Shown here: positions 1 to 8,790 of the stretch, in pieces
How positions within the stretch are numbered: the first letter of the stretch is position 1
Layout of the letters: each line of letters begins with the position of its first letter
Source: CABZJG01 sp902512685
GTDB lineage: Bacteria > Pseudomonadota > Alphaproteobacteria > Rhodobacterales > Rhodobacteraceae
DNA length: 64,000 bases
Assembly (NCBI GenBank): GCA_051201605.1
Contig: CP179201.1
Location: forward strand, 1,116,001-1,180,000
Direction: 5' to 3'
Notes under the pieces: generated by a model
Seen by the model: only the letters and a program-made list of their open reading frames with translations
Told to the model about the DNA's origin: nothing
Database searches by the model: none
Position numbers and translations under genes: made by a program

Positions 1-1128
1 CGCCATCCCAGCGGGGACCGCTTTGCCCTGACGGATCGCCAGATTGAAATTATGGAGGGGCTTAAAGCCAAAGCACGGGCAAGAAATCTGTGGAATTTTT
101 GGCTGACCGACAGTGAGCGCGGCTATGGTTTGAGCACGGTTGAATACGCTTATCTGGCAGAAGAAATGGGCAAGGTTAGCATCGCCGCCGAGGTTTTCAA
201 CTGTTCCGCCCCAGACACCGGAAATATGGAAGTGCTTGAGCGCTATGGGACACAAGAGCATAAAGACCGCTGGTTGGGGGATTTGCTGGATGGAAAAATT
301 CGCTCTGCCTATGTGATGACAGAGCCAGGATTGGCATCCTCTGATGCTGCGCAACTTGCTTTTGAAGCAAAACGCGATGGTGATGAGTTTGTGTTAAATG
401 GCGAAAAGTGGTGGATATCCGGCGCAGGTGATCCACGCTGCGCGCTTTATATCGTGATGGCGTGCACCGATCCTGATGCTGCGAAGCACAGCCGCCACAC
501 AATGTTCGCAATGGACGCTAAAATGCCGGGCATCGAAATATTGAGGCCCATGGAGGTTTTTGGTAATGATGATGCACCACATGGGCACATGCATATTCGG
601 TTCACCGATGTTCGCATTCCGGCAAGCGCTATTATTTTGGGCGAAGGCCGCGGTTTCGAAGTTGCACAGGGCCGACTTGGTCCTGGCCGCATCCACCATT
701 GTATGCGGGCCATCGGTCAGGCCGAAAAAGCGCTTGAAATGATGTGCCGCCGTGGACTTTCCCGTGAGGCTTTTGGAAAACGCCTAACAGAATTGGGCGC
801 CAACTATGACATTATTGCAAATGCGCGGATGGAAATTGAAATGGCGCGTTTGTTGTGCCTGAAAGCCGCCTATATGATGGATACAGCGGGTGTTCGCGCA
901 GCGCAGCCTTGGATTTCTCAAATTAAAGTCGTGGCTCCGCTAATGGCGGGAAAAGTCGTTGATGAGGCTATGCAAATGCACGGTGCAGGCGGTATCAGTC
1001 AGGACTTTAACCTAGCCTATATGTGGACTCATATTCGCACATTACGGTTTGCCGATGGTCCCGATGCGGTGCATCGCCGTCAGGTGGCGCGGGCTGAGTT
1101 GAAAAAATATACTAATGCTGAAACTTGA
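1..1128 (+). CDS. Acyl-CoA dehydrogenase family protein, 5' end cut off by the window
   Basis: The reading frame is already open at base 1 and runs to a TGA at 1126-1128, so the N-terminus lies outside the window; about 375 residues are visible. The family are FAD enzymes that introduce a 2,3-double bond into acyl-CoAs. The visible part has the middle beta domain (the stretch around VMTEPGLASSD and NGEKWWISGAGD) and the C-terminal helical domain, with an R-x-AFGK-type segment (SREAFGKRL) and the late MHGAGGISQDF motif that lines the FAD/acyl site. It resembles the ACAD10/11-like or FadE-like branch more than the short-chain enzymes. The internal ATG at 52 is not a start; homology-like sequence continues upstream of it. 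The substrate cannot be read from the sequence. Downstream it converges on dtd with a 33-bp gap. Confidence 0.9.
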   Translation, partial: RHPSGDRFALTDRQIEIMEGLKAKARARNLWNFWLTDSERGYGLSTVEYAYLAEEMGKVSIAAEVFNCSAPDTGNMEVLERYGTQEHKDRWLGDLLDGKIRSAYVMTEPGLASSDAAQLAFEAKRDGDEFVLNGEKWWISGAGDPRCALYIVMACTDPDAAKHSRHTMFAMDAKMPGIEILRPMEVFGNDDAPHGHMHIRFTDVRIPASAIILGEGRGFEVAQGRLGPGRIHHCMRAIGQAEKALEMMCRRGLSREAFGKRLTELGANYDIIANARMEIEMARLLCLKAAYMMDTAGVRAAQPWISQIKVVAPLMAGKVVDEAMQMHGAGGISQDFNLAYMWTHIRTLRFADGPDAVHRRQVARAELKKYTNAET

Positions 1129-1161
1129 TGCTCTAAGGGGCTTTAGCTTTTCGGCAAAATA

Positions 1162-1608
1162 TCAGTTTGCTTTGGTATCGAGACAAATTGTAACTGGGCC
1201 GTCATTGACCAGAGCGACCTGCATGTCCGCGCCAAACTCGCCGGTTTCCACTCGAATGCCCAGCGCCGCTACTGCCTCGGCAAAATATTCATAAAGCTTG
1301 CGACCTTCAACGGGAGAGGCTGCTGATGAAAACCCGGGGCGGTTACCGCGCGATGTATCTGCTGCAAGCGTGAACTGGCTCACCACCAACGCAGCGCCGC
1401 CAATGTCGATCAAAGACCGGTTCATTTTGCCGGCATCATCAGTAAATATCCTTAGCTTGCTGATTTTTGAGGCCAGTTGATCAGCGTCTTTCGGGCTGTC
1501 TGATTCCATGGCACAAATCAGTATGAGTAGTCCTTGATCGATTTTACCAATTGTATGTCCGCTAACCTCTACGGATGATTGGCTAACACGTTGCAGCAAG
1601 GCGCGCAT
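1162..1608 (-). CDS. dtd: D-aminoacyl-tRNA deacylase Dtd
   Basis: A 148-aa protein, the usual length for bacterial Dtd, which hydrolyses D-amino acids (and glycine) mischarged on tRNA. Both family signatures are present: SQFTL at residues 77-81 and the NDGPVT version of the NxGP(V/F)T motif at about 135-140, which carries the cross-subunit Gly-cisPro chirality filter. The start is ATG, preceded by a purine-rich AGAAGGA about 7 bases upstream. It stands alone on the minus strand between a convergent acyl-CoA dehydrogenase and a DUF2927 lipoprotein gene. Confidence 0.95.
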   Translation of the reverse strand: MRALLQRVSQSSVEVSGHTIGKIDQGLLILICAMESDSPKDADQLASKISKLRIFTDDAGKMNRSLIDIGGAALVVSQFTLAADTSRGNRPGFSSAASPVEGRKLYEYFAEAVAALGIRVETGEFGADMQVALVNDGPVTICLDTKAN

Positions 1609-1717
1609 GATTTTTTCCTTCTTTGTTGTTTAAAAGCTTGTAGCCTATTGCTTCCACAAGACACAATTTTTTCCCGAATTGCCACCCATTCACACCTTAT
1701 AGGTATCCCGGTTTTCG

Positions 1718-2644
1718 TCATGTGCCTGACGGGCTTAGCTCAAGAGCAATCTGCTGCAAAATAGGGCGCGCTTCATCAAGGCTTAGCCCGGGTGAAAGGC
1801 GCGGATCGTATAGCATTTTAAGCAAGATCTCATCGTGAGATGTCAAGAATGCAAATTCATCATCATCGTTGAATATTGAGGGCCGTGCGCGCGGGCTATC
1901 ATTGCTTAGACCAAGGCCTTGGGAAAATTCTTCGTGAATGCAAGCATGCTTTAGGATGTCGGGATGCTCTGCCCGGATAACCGCGAGCGCATGGGAATAT
2001 ACGTCTTCTGTCTCAGGGGCTGAAAAGGCCAGAACTAGGCAATGAATGTTGCGCGGCATCTGGGTAATAATACGGTTAGCCGCAGATCCAAAAGGAGCCC
2101 CTTGGGCTTTCAAACTGTCCAGCATCATAGGGCGCTCATCTTCGTGGGAAATCAAAATATCAAAATTGCTGTTTTTTGAAACCATCTGCATGGGATGGTT
2201 GGTCACTTGAGCAAGTTTTGAGACAAAATCAGAAACGTAATTTTCATCCTGTTCTTGGGTGCTTTTATCAATTGACCGTCCAAAATGCACTTTGACCCTA
2301 ATGGGCGCGGCCCATTTCGACAATTTAGCATTTTGACCATTGGATTTCTCAAAGGCGCTACCGCGTTGATATTCATCGTAAAATACGATGGTTTCAAAGT
2401 TGGCTAAAAGATCCCTCTTATCAAAAGGCGCATCTTTTGCACGCTGGTCCGTGCGCAAAAGCCCACGTGCGCGCAGTGTCACTTCTAGTTGATGATAGTA
2501 CTCTTGCAGAGCCTCAGAGGTTTGGGGCGTTTCTATTTCACGCTCTTGGGGCGGCCAGGGAAGTGGGGCGGGTAGTTCGGCGCAGCCTGCAAGTATAAAT
2601 ACCAGTGCTAATTTCAAACAAAAAAAACGTGACAACACTAGCAT
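1718..2644 (-). CDS. DUF2927-type putative lipoprotein
   Basis: A 308-aa protein starting with a short basic and hydrophobic signal peptide that ends in a lipobox-like LAGC at about residues 18-21, so it is probably a lipoprotein. The body resembles the DUF2927 family found in Rhodobacterales. The C-terminal half has a region around HEEFSQGLGLSNDSP and FLTSHDEILLKMLYDPRLSPG that looks like the HE-containing conserved block of that family, reminiscent of a zinc-peptidase helix. Enzymatic activity is not established and I infer none. No clear Shine-Dalgarno is seen before the ATG. Neighbouring genes give no functional hint. Confidence 0.75.
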   Translation of the reverse strand: MLVLSRFFCLKLALVFILAGCAELPAPLPWPPQEREIETPQTSEALQEYYHQLEVTLRARGLLRTDQRAKDAPFDKRDLLANFETIVFYDEYQRGSAFEKSNGQNAKLSKWAAPIRVKVHFGRSIDKSTQEQDENYVSDFVSKLAQVTNHPMQMVSKNSNFDILISHEDERPMMLDSLKAQGAPFGSAANRIITQMPRNIHCLVLAFSAPETEDVYSHALAVIRAEHPDILKHACIHEEFSQGLGLSNDSPRARPSIFNDDDEFAFLTSHDEILLKMLYDPRLSPGLSLDEARPILQQIALELSPSGT

Positions 2645-2795
2645 TGGATTACGCCATTTTTAGTCAGGCGTATGTTGTGACGCTTTTTAGGGTCTTCAGT
2701 CTTGTATATCACCTGCATAGCAAATCCTTGCTCTGCGCCCGATACTATCACCTCACAAAAATGAAAGAAAGGCAGCGGCCTAACAGATCATAGCC

Positions 2796-3614
2796 TTATG
2801 ACTTTATGTTATGCTGCCTCTCCATCGCCAGTTTGCGGCTATAGCCGGATTGAATAATTTCAACACCGACCAAAACCAACACGCTGAAGTAGAATGTTGT
2901 TTTTGACATGGGCACAACTTCGTAGCCAAAAAACTTAAGCGCCAAAGATGGATCATGCATCGCATGCGCTGCTGCTTGGCCACTTTCACCCAGCAGAACA
3001 ATGCCGACAATCAGCAAAATGAAAAGGCCAAGAACCTCATACATCCGGTTGCGTTCGAGAAATTTTGTCACCCCATCGGCTAAGACCAGCATGGCAATGC
3101 CGGACATAATGATCGCAGCCGCTAAAATTGGAAACACATCTGTAATAGCCAACGCTGATAAGACTGAATCGAACGAGAAAATAAGATTCATCAAAACAAT
3201 CATCATCACCACCTGAACCGCGGATTTACCGCCCTTGCCGCTTACGTTCTTATCAAGGTGTTCAATACTCAGCATATGCGATATCTCTTTAACCGCGGTG
3301 TAAATGATAAACACGCCGCCCAGAATAAAGACACAGGTCGCGAAGTTCACGCCGCCTTCAATCACACCAACCCAGTCAAATACATAAAACGGGCTCGCCA
3401 TGGCATCGATCAGTCGGATCATTGCAAAAAGCAACACAACCCTTAAGACAACCGCAAGAATAATCCCCCAGAACCGAACGGATTTTTGCTGAGCGACTGG
3501 AGCGCGCTGACTTTCGATTGAGATATAAAGCAGGTTATCAAATCCCAGAACTGCCTGTAAAAAACACAGCATAACCAAGCTGCCAAGATTTTCCAAAGTC
3601 AATAAGTCTGCCAT
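2796..3614 (-). CDS. TerC family integral membrane protein
   Basis: 272 aa from the ATG at 3612-3614, which is preceded by AGGGA at good spacing; an upstream in-frame extension to 3671 lacks such a site. The protein has about seven to eight hydrophobic helices. It carries the TerC-type acidic intramembrane motifs LGFDNLLYIS (about residues 24-33) and FSFDSVLSALAITD, where the conserved Asp residues are thought to take part in metal-ion handling. TerC proteins are linked to tellurite resistance and, more generally, to manganese export or metallation of exported proteins. It follows rluB by about 60 bp on the same strand and may share its transcript. There are no tellurite genes nearby, so a housekeeping metal role is more likely. 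Confidence 0.88.
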   Translation of the reverse strand: MADLLTLENLGSLVMLCFLQAVLGFDNLLYISIESQRAPVAQQKSVRFWGIILAVVLRVVLLFAMIRLIDAMASPFYVFDWVGVIEGGVNFATCVFILGGVFIIYTAVKEISHMLSIEHLDKNVSGKGGKSAVQVVMMIVLMNLIFSFDSVLSALAITDVFPILAAAIIMSGIAMLVLADGVTKFLERNRMYEVLGLFILLIVGIVLLGESGQAAAHAMHDPSLALKFFGYEVVPMSKTTFYFSVLVLVGVEIIQSGYSRKLAMERQHNIKS

Positions 3615-3674
3615 AGTGATTTTCCCTAAATCTGCTGTAATGAGATGATTATAACTTGAATGTAGTAACAAATT

Positions 3675-4460
3675 TTAGCGCGTGCGTTTCCTTTTGGGAA
3701 CCGGTTTAGAGGGCTTTTGCTCGGAAGGTTGCTCAATACCCAATTGATCTCGCAAAACGCGTCTGCGCACTTCCTCAACGGCGCCAGTTTTTAAATTACC
3801 TAATTGAAATGGGCCGTAAGAAACTCTGATCAGTCTGTTTACGTTTAACCCTAGGCTTTCCATGGCACGGCGAATTTCTCTGTTCTTGCCTTCGCGCAGC
3901 CCGATCGTCAGCCAGGCATTGGCCCCTTGCTGGCGATCAATCGCAACAGACATTGGGCGAAATCTTTCACCATCTATGCTGATGCCCTTTTCCAGTGGCT
4001 TCACCATATCTTCTGTTGGCCTGCCATTGACACGCACCCGATAGCGCCGCAGCCATCCGGTCGAGGGCAGCTCAAGCCGGCGTTTGGCCTCTCCATCGTT
4101 AGTCAGCAATAGCAACCCTTCAGAATTTAGATCAAGCCGGCCGACATTCATAACCCGCGGCATTTCCGGTGGTAATACATCAAAAATTGTTTTCCGGCCT
4201 TGCTCGTCTTGCGATGTGCTGACCACTCCGACCGGCTTGTGAAAAAGCCACAGTCGGGTGGGTTCGGCCGCCACTAAAGGCTTTCCATCAACTAAGATAT
4301 TGTCCTTTTCAGACACATTTAAGGCTGGAGAGGTTATTTTCTTCCCATTCACAGAAACTCGGCCAGCAGTGATGATGCGCTCGGCTTCGCGGCGGCTGGC
4401 CAGACCAGAACGGGCAATGACTTTTGCAATACGGTCGCCAGAAGGTGTTTTTTGTTCCAT
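3675..4460 (-). CDS. rluB: 23S rRNA pseudouridine synthase, RsuA/RluB family
   Basis: 261 aa from the ATG at 4458-4460. A TTG 54 bases further upstream is also open but reaches nearly into the tadA promoter. An N-terminal S4 RNA-binding domain (about residues 8-65) is followed by the RsuA/RluB/RluE/RluF catalytic domain, with the active-site Asp in GRLD (about 110) and the downstream EGKNREIRRAMESLG block. The C-terminus is a lysine/arginine-rich tail, common in alphaproteobacterial RluB. The family isomerises a uridine in 23S rRNA helix 80-92; RluB is the best guess, RluE/F less likely given the S4 domain and length. It is divergent from tadA. Confidence 0.85.
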   Translation of the reverse strand: MEQKTPSGDRIAKVIARSGLASRREAERIITAGRVSVNGKKITSPALNVSEKDNILVDGKPLVAAEPTRLWLFHKPVGVVSTSQDEQGRKTIFDVLPPEMPRVMNVGRLDLNSEGLLLLTNDGEAKRRLELPSTGWLRRYRVRVNGRPTEDMVKPLEKGISIDGERFRPMSVAIDRQQGANAWLTIGLREGKNREIRRAMESLGLNVNRLIRVSYGPFQLGNLKTGAVEEVRRRVLRDQLGIEQPSEQKPSKPVPKRKRTR

Positions 4461-4522
4461 GATTTGGGCTTTAGGCCAATTTTTCGACTTGTGAAAGGGG
4501 CATTCAGAGGTCAATTAAACAT

Positions 4523-4975
4523 ATGACGTTCAAAAGCTTTATGGAAATAGCGTTGCAACAGGCTCGCGCAGCGGCCAAGCGGGGGGAAATCCCGGTGGGG
4601 GCTGTGGTGGTGTCTGCGGATGGCCGGGTTGTGGCTCAAGCGGGAAATTATACGCGGGAAAGCTGTGATCCGTCGGCCCATGCCGAAGTGTTGGCAATCC
4701 GCAAGGCCTGCGCTAACCTGGGCCAAGAGCGGCTAAGCGGGCATGATCTATATGTCACGCTTGAGCCTTGTGCGATGTGTGCCGGTTTAATTGCAGCAGC
4801 GCGTATTCGGCGGCTGTATTATGCCGCATCTGACCCGAAATCAGGGGGGATAGAGCAGGGCGCGCGGGTGTTCAATCACCCACAGTGCCATCACAAACCC
4901 GAAGTTTATTCCGGTATGTCCGAGCTGGAATCCACCAAGGTTTTGAAGGAATTTTTTAATAATATCAGATATTAA
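4523..4975 (+). CDS. tadA: tRNA-specific adenosine deaminase TadA
   Basis: 150 aa. Converts A34 to inosine in the anticodon of tRNA-Arg(ACG), an essential step in decoding CGN codons. It has the zinc-deaminase signature HAE at residues 53-55 (His ligand and proton-shuttling Glu) and PCAMC at 82-86 (two Cys ligands). The C-terminal helix that helps bind tRNA is present. The gene is divergent from rluB with a 62-bp gap between starts. In many alphaproteobacteria rluB and tadA are divergent neighbours, which supports both calls. Confidence 0.93.
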   Translation: MTFKSFMEIALQQARAAAKRGEIPVGAVVVSADGRVVAQAGNYTRESCDPSAHAEVLAIRKACANLGQERLSGHDLYVTLEPCAMCAGLIAAARIRRLYYAASDPKSGGIEQGARVFNHPQCHHKPEVYSGMSELESTKVLKEFFNNIRY

Positions 4976-4983
4976 GAGCGCCT

Positions 4984-5018
4984 AAAAAACCGGAGCCGAT
5001 GCAAAACCCATCGGCCCC
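4984..5018 (-). terminator. Rho-independent terminator of ileS
   Basis: On the minus strand a 10-bp stem (GGGGCCGATG pairing with CATCGGCTCC, one G-T pair; 4992-5001 with 5009-5018) with a 7-base loop is followed by a run of six T (4984-4989). It lies 17 bases past the ileS stop codon. Confidence 0.85.
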
Positions 5019-5034
5019 GTTGCGCAAGATATCC

Positions 5035-7926
5035 CTAGGCCAAGGCACCATCACAGCGGCCGCATGTGCCCGGATGCGAATGGCTGCCCACATCAGGCAG
5101 GATTTTCCAGCAGCGCTGACATTTTTCGCCTTCTGCCTCGGCAAAAACCACAGCAATACCATCTTCTGCGCCGTCCAACGTAAACGCACCATCGGGGGCA
5201 GGGTCGGCTTTTAGAGTGATCGCTGAAGTGATGCAAAGGTCAGCAAAAGGCACAGATTCGAGCGTCTGTATCGCGTCTGTATCGCGGAGGTATACCGTTG
5301 GTGCCGCTTCAAGGCTGGCGCCGATGACTTTTTCAGTACGCTGGATTTCCAGAGCAGCTGTTACAACCCGCCGTGTGGCCCGAATTTTGGCCCATTTTGC
5401 GGCTAAAGCATCATCACGCCACTGCGCGGGTGTGTCTGGAAAATCCTGTAAGTGAATTGAGCTGTTTTCGCCCGGAAACCTTTCCAGCCAGACCTCTTCC
5501 ATGGTGAACACTAAAACCGGGGCGAGCCAAGTGGTTAGACGGTGAAACAAAATATCTAGGACGGTGCGCGCCGCACGGCGTTCAGTCGTGTCGCCATCGC
5601 AATAAAGCACGTCTTTGCGGATATCGAAGTAAAAGGCTGATAAATCCACAGTGGCAAAAGTAAAGACTGCCTGAAAGACGCCCTGAAAATCATGCGCTGC
5701 ATAGCCGGCGCGTACTGTTTTATCCAGTTCACAAAGCCGGTGCAGGACCCATTTTTCCAACTCGGGCATTTCGTTTGCATCAATCCGGTCGGTTTCGCTA
5801 AAGTCAGACAGTGAGCCGAGCATAAAGCGCAGGGTATTGCGCAAACGGCGATAGCTATCGGCCACATTTTTTAGAATCTCTGGCCCAATGCGAAGGTCAG
5901 CTGAGTAATCTGATTGCGCCACCCAAAGACGTAGAATATCTGCGCCATATTGTTTCACCACATGATCCGGTGCCACGGTATTGCCGGTTGATTTGGACAT
6001 TTTCATGCCCTTTTCATCCAGCGTAAACCCATGCGTCAGCACGCCATGATACGGCGCACGCCCGCGGGTGCCGCAAGCTTGCAACATCGACGAATGAAAC
6101 CATCCGCGGTGCTGGTCAGTGCCTTCCAGATAAAGGTCGGCGAGCCCGTCGTGTGAGCCATCTTCACGGTCGCGCAGCACGAAAGCATGGGTTGATCCGC
6201 TGTCGAACCACACATCAAGAATATCAAACACCTGCTGATAGGCCTCTGGCTCGACAATGCCGGACAGAAAACGCTCTTTGGCGCCCTCTTTATACCACGC
6301 ATCTGCACCTTCGACCTCGAACGCTTCGGCAATGCGGGCGTTAACCTCGGGGTTTCGCAGTAAAAAGTCATCATCAGTGGGCAATGCCCCAACCTTAGTA
6401 AAACAGGTCAGAGGAACGCCCCAAGCGCGTTGCCGTGATAGCACCCAGTCGGGCCGCGCTTCGATCATTGAATAAAGCCGGTTGCGTCCGGTTTGCGGGG
6501 TCCATTTGACCAGCTGGTCAATTGAATTCAAGGCCCGTTCACGAATTGTTTTGCCATAGTCATCTTGGCCGTCGCCCACAGGGCGGTCGATGGCAGCAAA
6601 CCATTGGGGTGTGTTGCGAAAGATCACCGGCGCTTTCGAGCGCCAAGAATGGGGATAGCTGTGCGCCATGCGGCCACGGGCAATGATCCCTCCGGCGTCA
6701 ACCAATTTAGCAATCACCGCTTGGTTGGCCTTACCCTCTTTGCCTTTGCGGTCAAAAACCTCAAGCCCCGCAAACAGCGGGACATGTGGTAAAAATTCAC
6801 TTGCCTCACCAACATTATGGGTCATCCGGTCGGTCCAGTTGCGTTTGACAAAACACTCATAGTCATCAGCGCCATGCGACGGCGCGGTATGTACAAAACC
6901 GGTGCCGGCATCGTCAGTGACATGATCGCCGTCAATCATTGGCACATCATAGGCCCAAAACGCATCCAGCTTGGCAAAAGGGTGCTCGCAGTTGGCCTCG
7001 GCAAGCTCAGAGCTTGCCACATCGCGCAGGCGCGTAAACTCGGTGACCCGCGACTTGTTTAAACACTCTTCTGCCTGTGCATCGGCAAAAAGATAAAGAT
7101 CACCGGGCGTGGTCCAGCTTTCCTCTTCGGTGGCGTCAACTTGATACAGCCCATAGGAAATTTCTGGATTATAGGCGATGGCCTTGTTGGACGGAATGGT
7201 CCAAGGGGTCGTTGTCCAGATCACAACCCGCGCAGCTTGAAGTTCCTTAGGGGCAGTTTTGAACGCAAATGGCACCCAGATGGTGTGTGATTTGTGATCG
7301 TGATATTCGATTTCCGCCTCGGCCAGTGCGGTTTTTTCCACTGGCGACCACATCACAGGTTTTGAGCCCTGATACAGCGTGCCGTTCATCAAAAATTTCA
7401 TAAACTCTTCGGCGATTACCCGTTCGGCATGAAAATCCATGGTCAGATAGGGTTTTTCCCATTTGCCAGTAACCCCAAGGCGTTTGAACTCTTCTCGCTG
7501 GATGGACACCCATTTATCTGCAAAGGCGCGGCATTCCTGACGGAAATCCACAACAGGCACGTCGTCTTTGTTGCGCCCCTTTTGGCGATAGCTTTCTTCG
7601 ATTTTCCACTCGATTGGCAAGCCGTGGCAATCCCAACCGGGCACATAAAGCGCGTCATGCCCCATCATCTGGTGGCAGCGCACAACCATGTCCTTTAGGA
7701 TTTTATTCAGCGCGTGGCCAATGTGCAGATTGCCATTTGCATAGGGGGGGCCATCATGCAGGATATAAGGCTTGCGGCCGGTTTTTTCCCGAAGTCGGTC
7801 ATAAATGCCCATTCCTTCCCAGCGGGCGAGCCAGTCAGGTTCACGCTTTGGCAGGCCTGCGCGCATTGGAAAGTCGGTTTTTGGCAGGTTCAAAGTGTCT
7901 TTGTAATCGGGGGTCTCGGCGCACAT
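5035..7926 (-). CDS. ileS: Isoleucine--tRNA ligase
   Basis: 963 aa from the ATG at 7924-7926, preceded by AAGGA with 9 bases spacing; an in-frame TTG at 7983 is not needed. It charges tRNA-Ile with isoleucine in the cytoplasm. Class I signatures are present: HIGH at residues 68-71 (NLHIGH) and KMSKSTGN in the second half. The long CP1 editing domain lies between them. The anticodon-binding region and a C-terminal zinc ribbon (CQRCW and CGRC) complete the bacterial-type architecture. A clear terminator follows. It is a lone transcription unit convergent with tadA. Confidence 0.97.
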   Translation of the reverse strand: MCAETPDYKDTLNLPKTDFPMRAGLPKREPDWLARWEGMGIYDRLREKTGRKPYILHDGPPYANGNLHIGHALNKILKDMVVRCHQMMGHDALYVPGWDCHGLPIEWKIEESYRQKGRNKDDVPVVDFRQECRAFADKWVSIQREEFKRLGVTGKWEKPYLTMDFHAERVIAEEFMKFLMNGTLYQGSKPVMWSPVEKTALAEAEIEYHDHKSHTIWVPFAFKTAPKELQAARVVIWTTTPWTIPSNKAIAYNPEISYGLYQVDATEEESWTTPGDLYLFADAQAEECLNKSRVTEFTRLRDVASSELAEANCEHPFAKLDAFWAYDVPMIDGDHVTDDAGTGFVHTAPSHGADDYECFVKRNWTDRMTHNVGEASEFLPHVPLFAGLEVFDRKGKEGKANQAVIAKLVDAGGIIARGRMAHSYPHSWRSKAPVIFRNTPQWFAAIDRPVGDGQDDYGKTIRERALNSIDQLVKWTPQTGRNRLYSMIEARPDWVLSRQRAWGVPLTCFTKVGALPTDDDFLLRNPEVNARIAEAFEVEGADAWYKEGAKERFLSGIVEPEAYQQVFDILDVWFDSGSTHAFVLRDREDGSHDGLADLYLEGTDQHRGWFHSSMLQACGTRGRAPYHGVLTHGFTLDEKGMKMSKSTGNTVAPDHVVKQYGADILRLWVAQSDYSADLRIGPEILKNVADSYRRLRNTLRFMLGSLSDFSETDRIDANEMPELEKWVLHRLCELDKTVRAGYAAHDFQGVFQAVFTFATVDLSAFYFDIRKDVLYCDGDTTERRAARTVLDILFHRLTTWLAPVLVFTMEEVWLERFPGENSSIHLQDFPDTPAQWRDDALAAKWAKIRATRRVVTAALEIQRTEKVIGASLEAAPTVYLRDTDAIQTLESVPFADLCITSAITLKADPAPDGAFTLDGAEDGIAVVFAEAEGEKCQRCWKILPDVGSHSHPGTCGRCDGALA

Positions 7927-8096
7927 TTCACGTCGTCCTTGAATAATCTTTAGGTCTGAAGGAAGGGCAGCGCGATGTCTCAAGCGCCTTATCCCGGCGG
8001 CTCGTCAGGATCAGAGCGCCGGGCATATAATTCGTATAATGATCGCATGCATATAGGTCATTTGATGCTGCTTATAAACTTGTGTCGACCTGTGGT

Positions 8097-8556
8097 CTAG
8101 GGGCTAGAGATATGATTTTGGTCGGTCAGTGATAAAAGCTTGCGCAAGCCTGGGTTTTTGCCGCAGGCCAGTGCCAAGGATGTTCTGTCCAGTTCTTCAA
8201 AGAAGGCATTCTGGGCATTTTTAAGGGGTTGGTAGAGCCCGCATGAAGGAAGTATCAAACATGAACATCCAGAAGCATTGTCGCACTCGACTAAGGCAGT
8301 GGTCTTGGTTAGCACGCGCGTTATCTCGCCCAAAGTGATGTCTTTGGGCGCTTTTGAAAGCTTTACCCCCCCCATTTCGCCCGCGCTCAGAGCGGATAAG
8401 GCCCGCTTTCACAAGTGTCGAGCAGACCTTGGCCAGATGATGATCCGATAGATCAAAGGTTTTAGCGATTTTTTGCACCGAGAGTTTTTGCGGATAAACC
8501 ACTGCCAAATGCAGCATTACCCGCAGTCCGAAGTCTGTAAATTTACCAAGTTGCAT
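8097..8556 (-). pseudogene. nsrR: NsrR-like Rrf2 family regulator, frameshifted in a G8 run
   Basis: Two overlapping frames together give one Rrf2-type repressor. The first (8556 to the G run) holds the winged-helix N-terminus: MQLGKFTDFGLRVML, then the recognition region SDHHLAKV and the wing RSERGRNGG. The second (from about 8375 to 8097) continues VKLSKAPKDITLGEI, a cysteine cluster with spacing C-x5-C-x-C-x5-C, and the C-terminal helix. Reading switches at eight C residues on the plus strand (8366-8373); removing one base joins the frames into a 152-aa protein, normal for NsrR. NsrR is an Fe-S cluster sensor of nitric oxide. As written, the first frame runs on to 111 aa with a nonsense tail and no cysteine cluster. 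The cause may be mutation, slippage variation or a base-calling error. Two dyads of NsrR type lie just upstream. Confidence 0.82.
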
Positions 8557-8569
8557 AGGATAAATAATA

Positions 8570-8582
8570 GCATTTAAAATGC
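8570..8582. promoter_or_regulatory. NsrR-like operator 1
   Basis: GCATTT-A-AAATGC, a perfect 6-1-6 dyad in the gap between nsrR and the divergent small ORF. It matches the centre of the published NsrR consensus (two copies of an ATGCATTT-like half site around one base). It begins 14 bases upstream of the nsrR ATG. Confidence 0.6.
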
Positions 8583-8606
8583 GGAATAAAAAGTGCTAAT
8601 AAATAC

Positions 8607-8619
8607 GTATTTGAAATAC
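8607..8619. promoter_or_regulatory. NsrR-like operator 2
   Basis: GTATTT-G-AAATAC, a second perfect 6-1-6 dyad with the same architecture as the first, centred 37 bp away and 19 bases upstream of the ATG of the small membrane protein. The pair suggests that the NO-responsive operator region was conserved after the coding sequences decayed. Confidence 0.6.
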
Positions 8620-8637
8620 TTAATATAGGAGTGCGTT

Positions 8638-8790
8638 ATGTCTTTTGTCGATTTAATACTATTGCCAGGTACTTTGGTCTGCCGGCGCATGGGAATAGAA
8701 CCGGAAAGTGATCAGGGACTTATTCGGTCTATGTTCAATATGTTGATCTATCTCGTTGTTATTCTGTCTGCGCTATGGATATTCATGTGA
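8638..8790 (+). CDS. Small 50-aa protein with one membrane helix
   Basis: An ATG at 8638 follows a strong AGGAG with 6-base spacing. The frame encodes 50 aa: a polar N-terminal half with VCRRMGIEPESDQG, then a C-terminal hydrophobic segment (NMLIYLVVILSALWIF, about residues 34-49) that would make a single transmembrane helix. The stop codon overlaps the GTG start of the globin frame (GTGA), so the two were translated as a coupled pair. Two NsrR-like dyads lie upstream. I do not recognise the family. The context suggests a partner in nitric-oxide or respiratory stress, but that is inference from position only. Confidence 0.65.
   Translation: MSFVDLILLPGTLVCRRMGIEPESDQGLIRSMFNMLIYLVVILSALWIFM

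Noticed and set aside
2760..2820. Possible terminator downstream of terC (GGCAGC / GCTGCC with a long loop)
   Set aside because: The stem is only six base pairs with a loop of about 40 bases and includes part of the coding end; too weak to list.
7927..7983. A 19-residue N-terminal extension of IleS from a TTG
   Set aside because: The ATG at 7924-7926 has a proper AAGGA ribosome site and starts where IleS proteins normally do.
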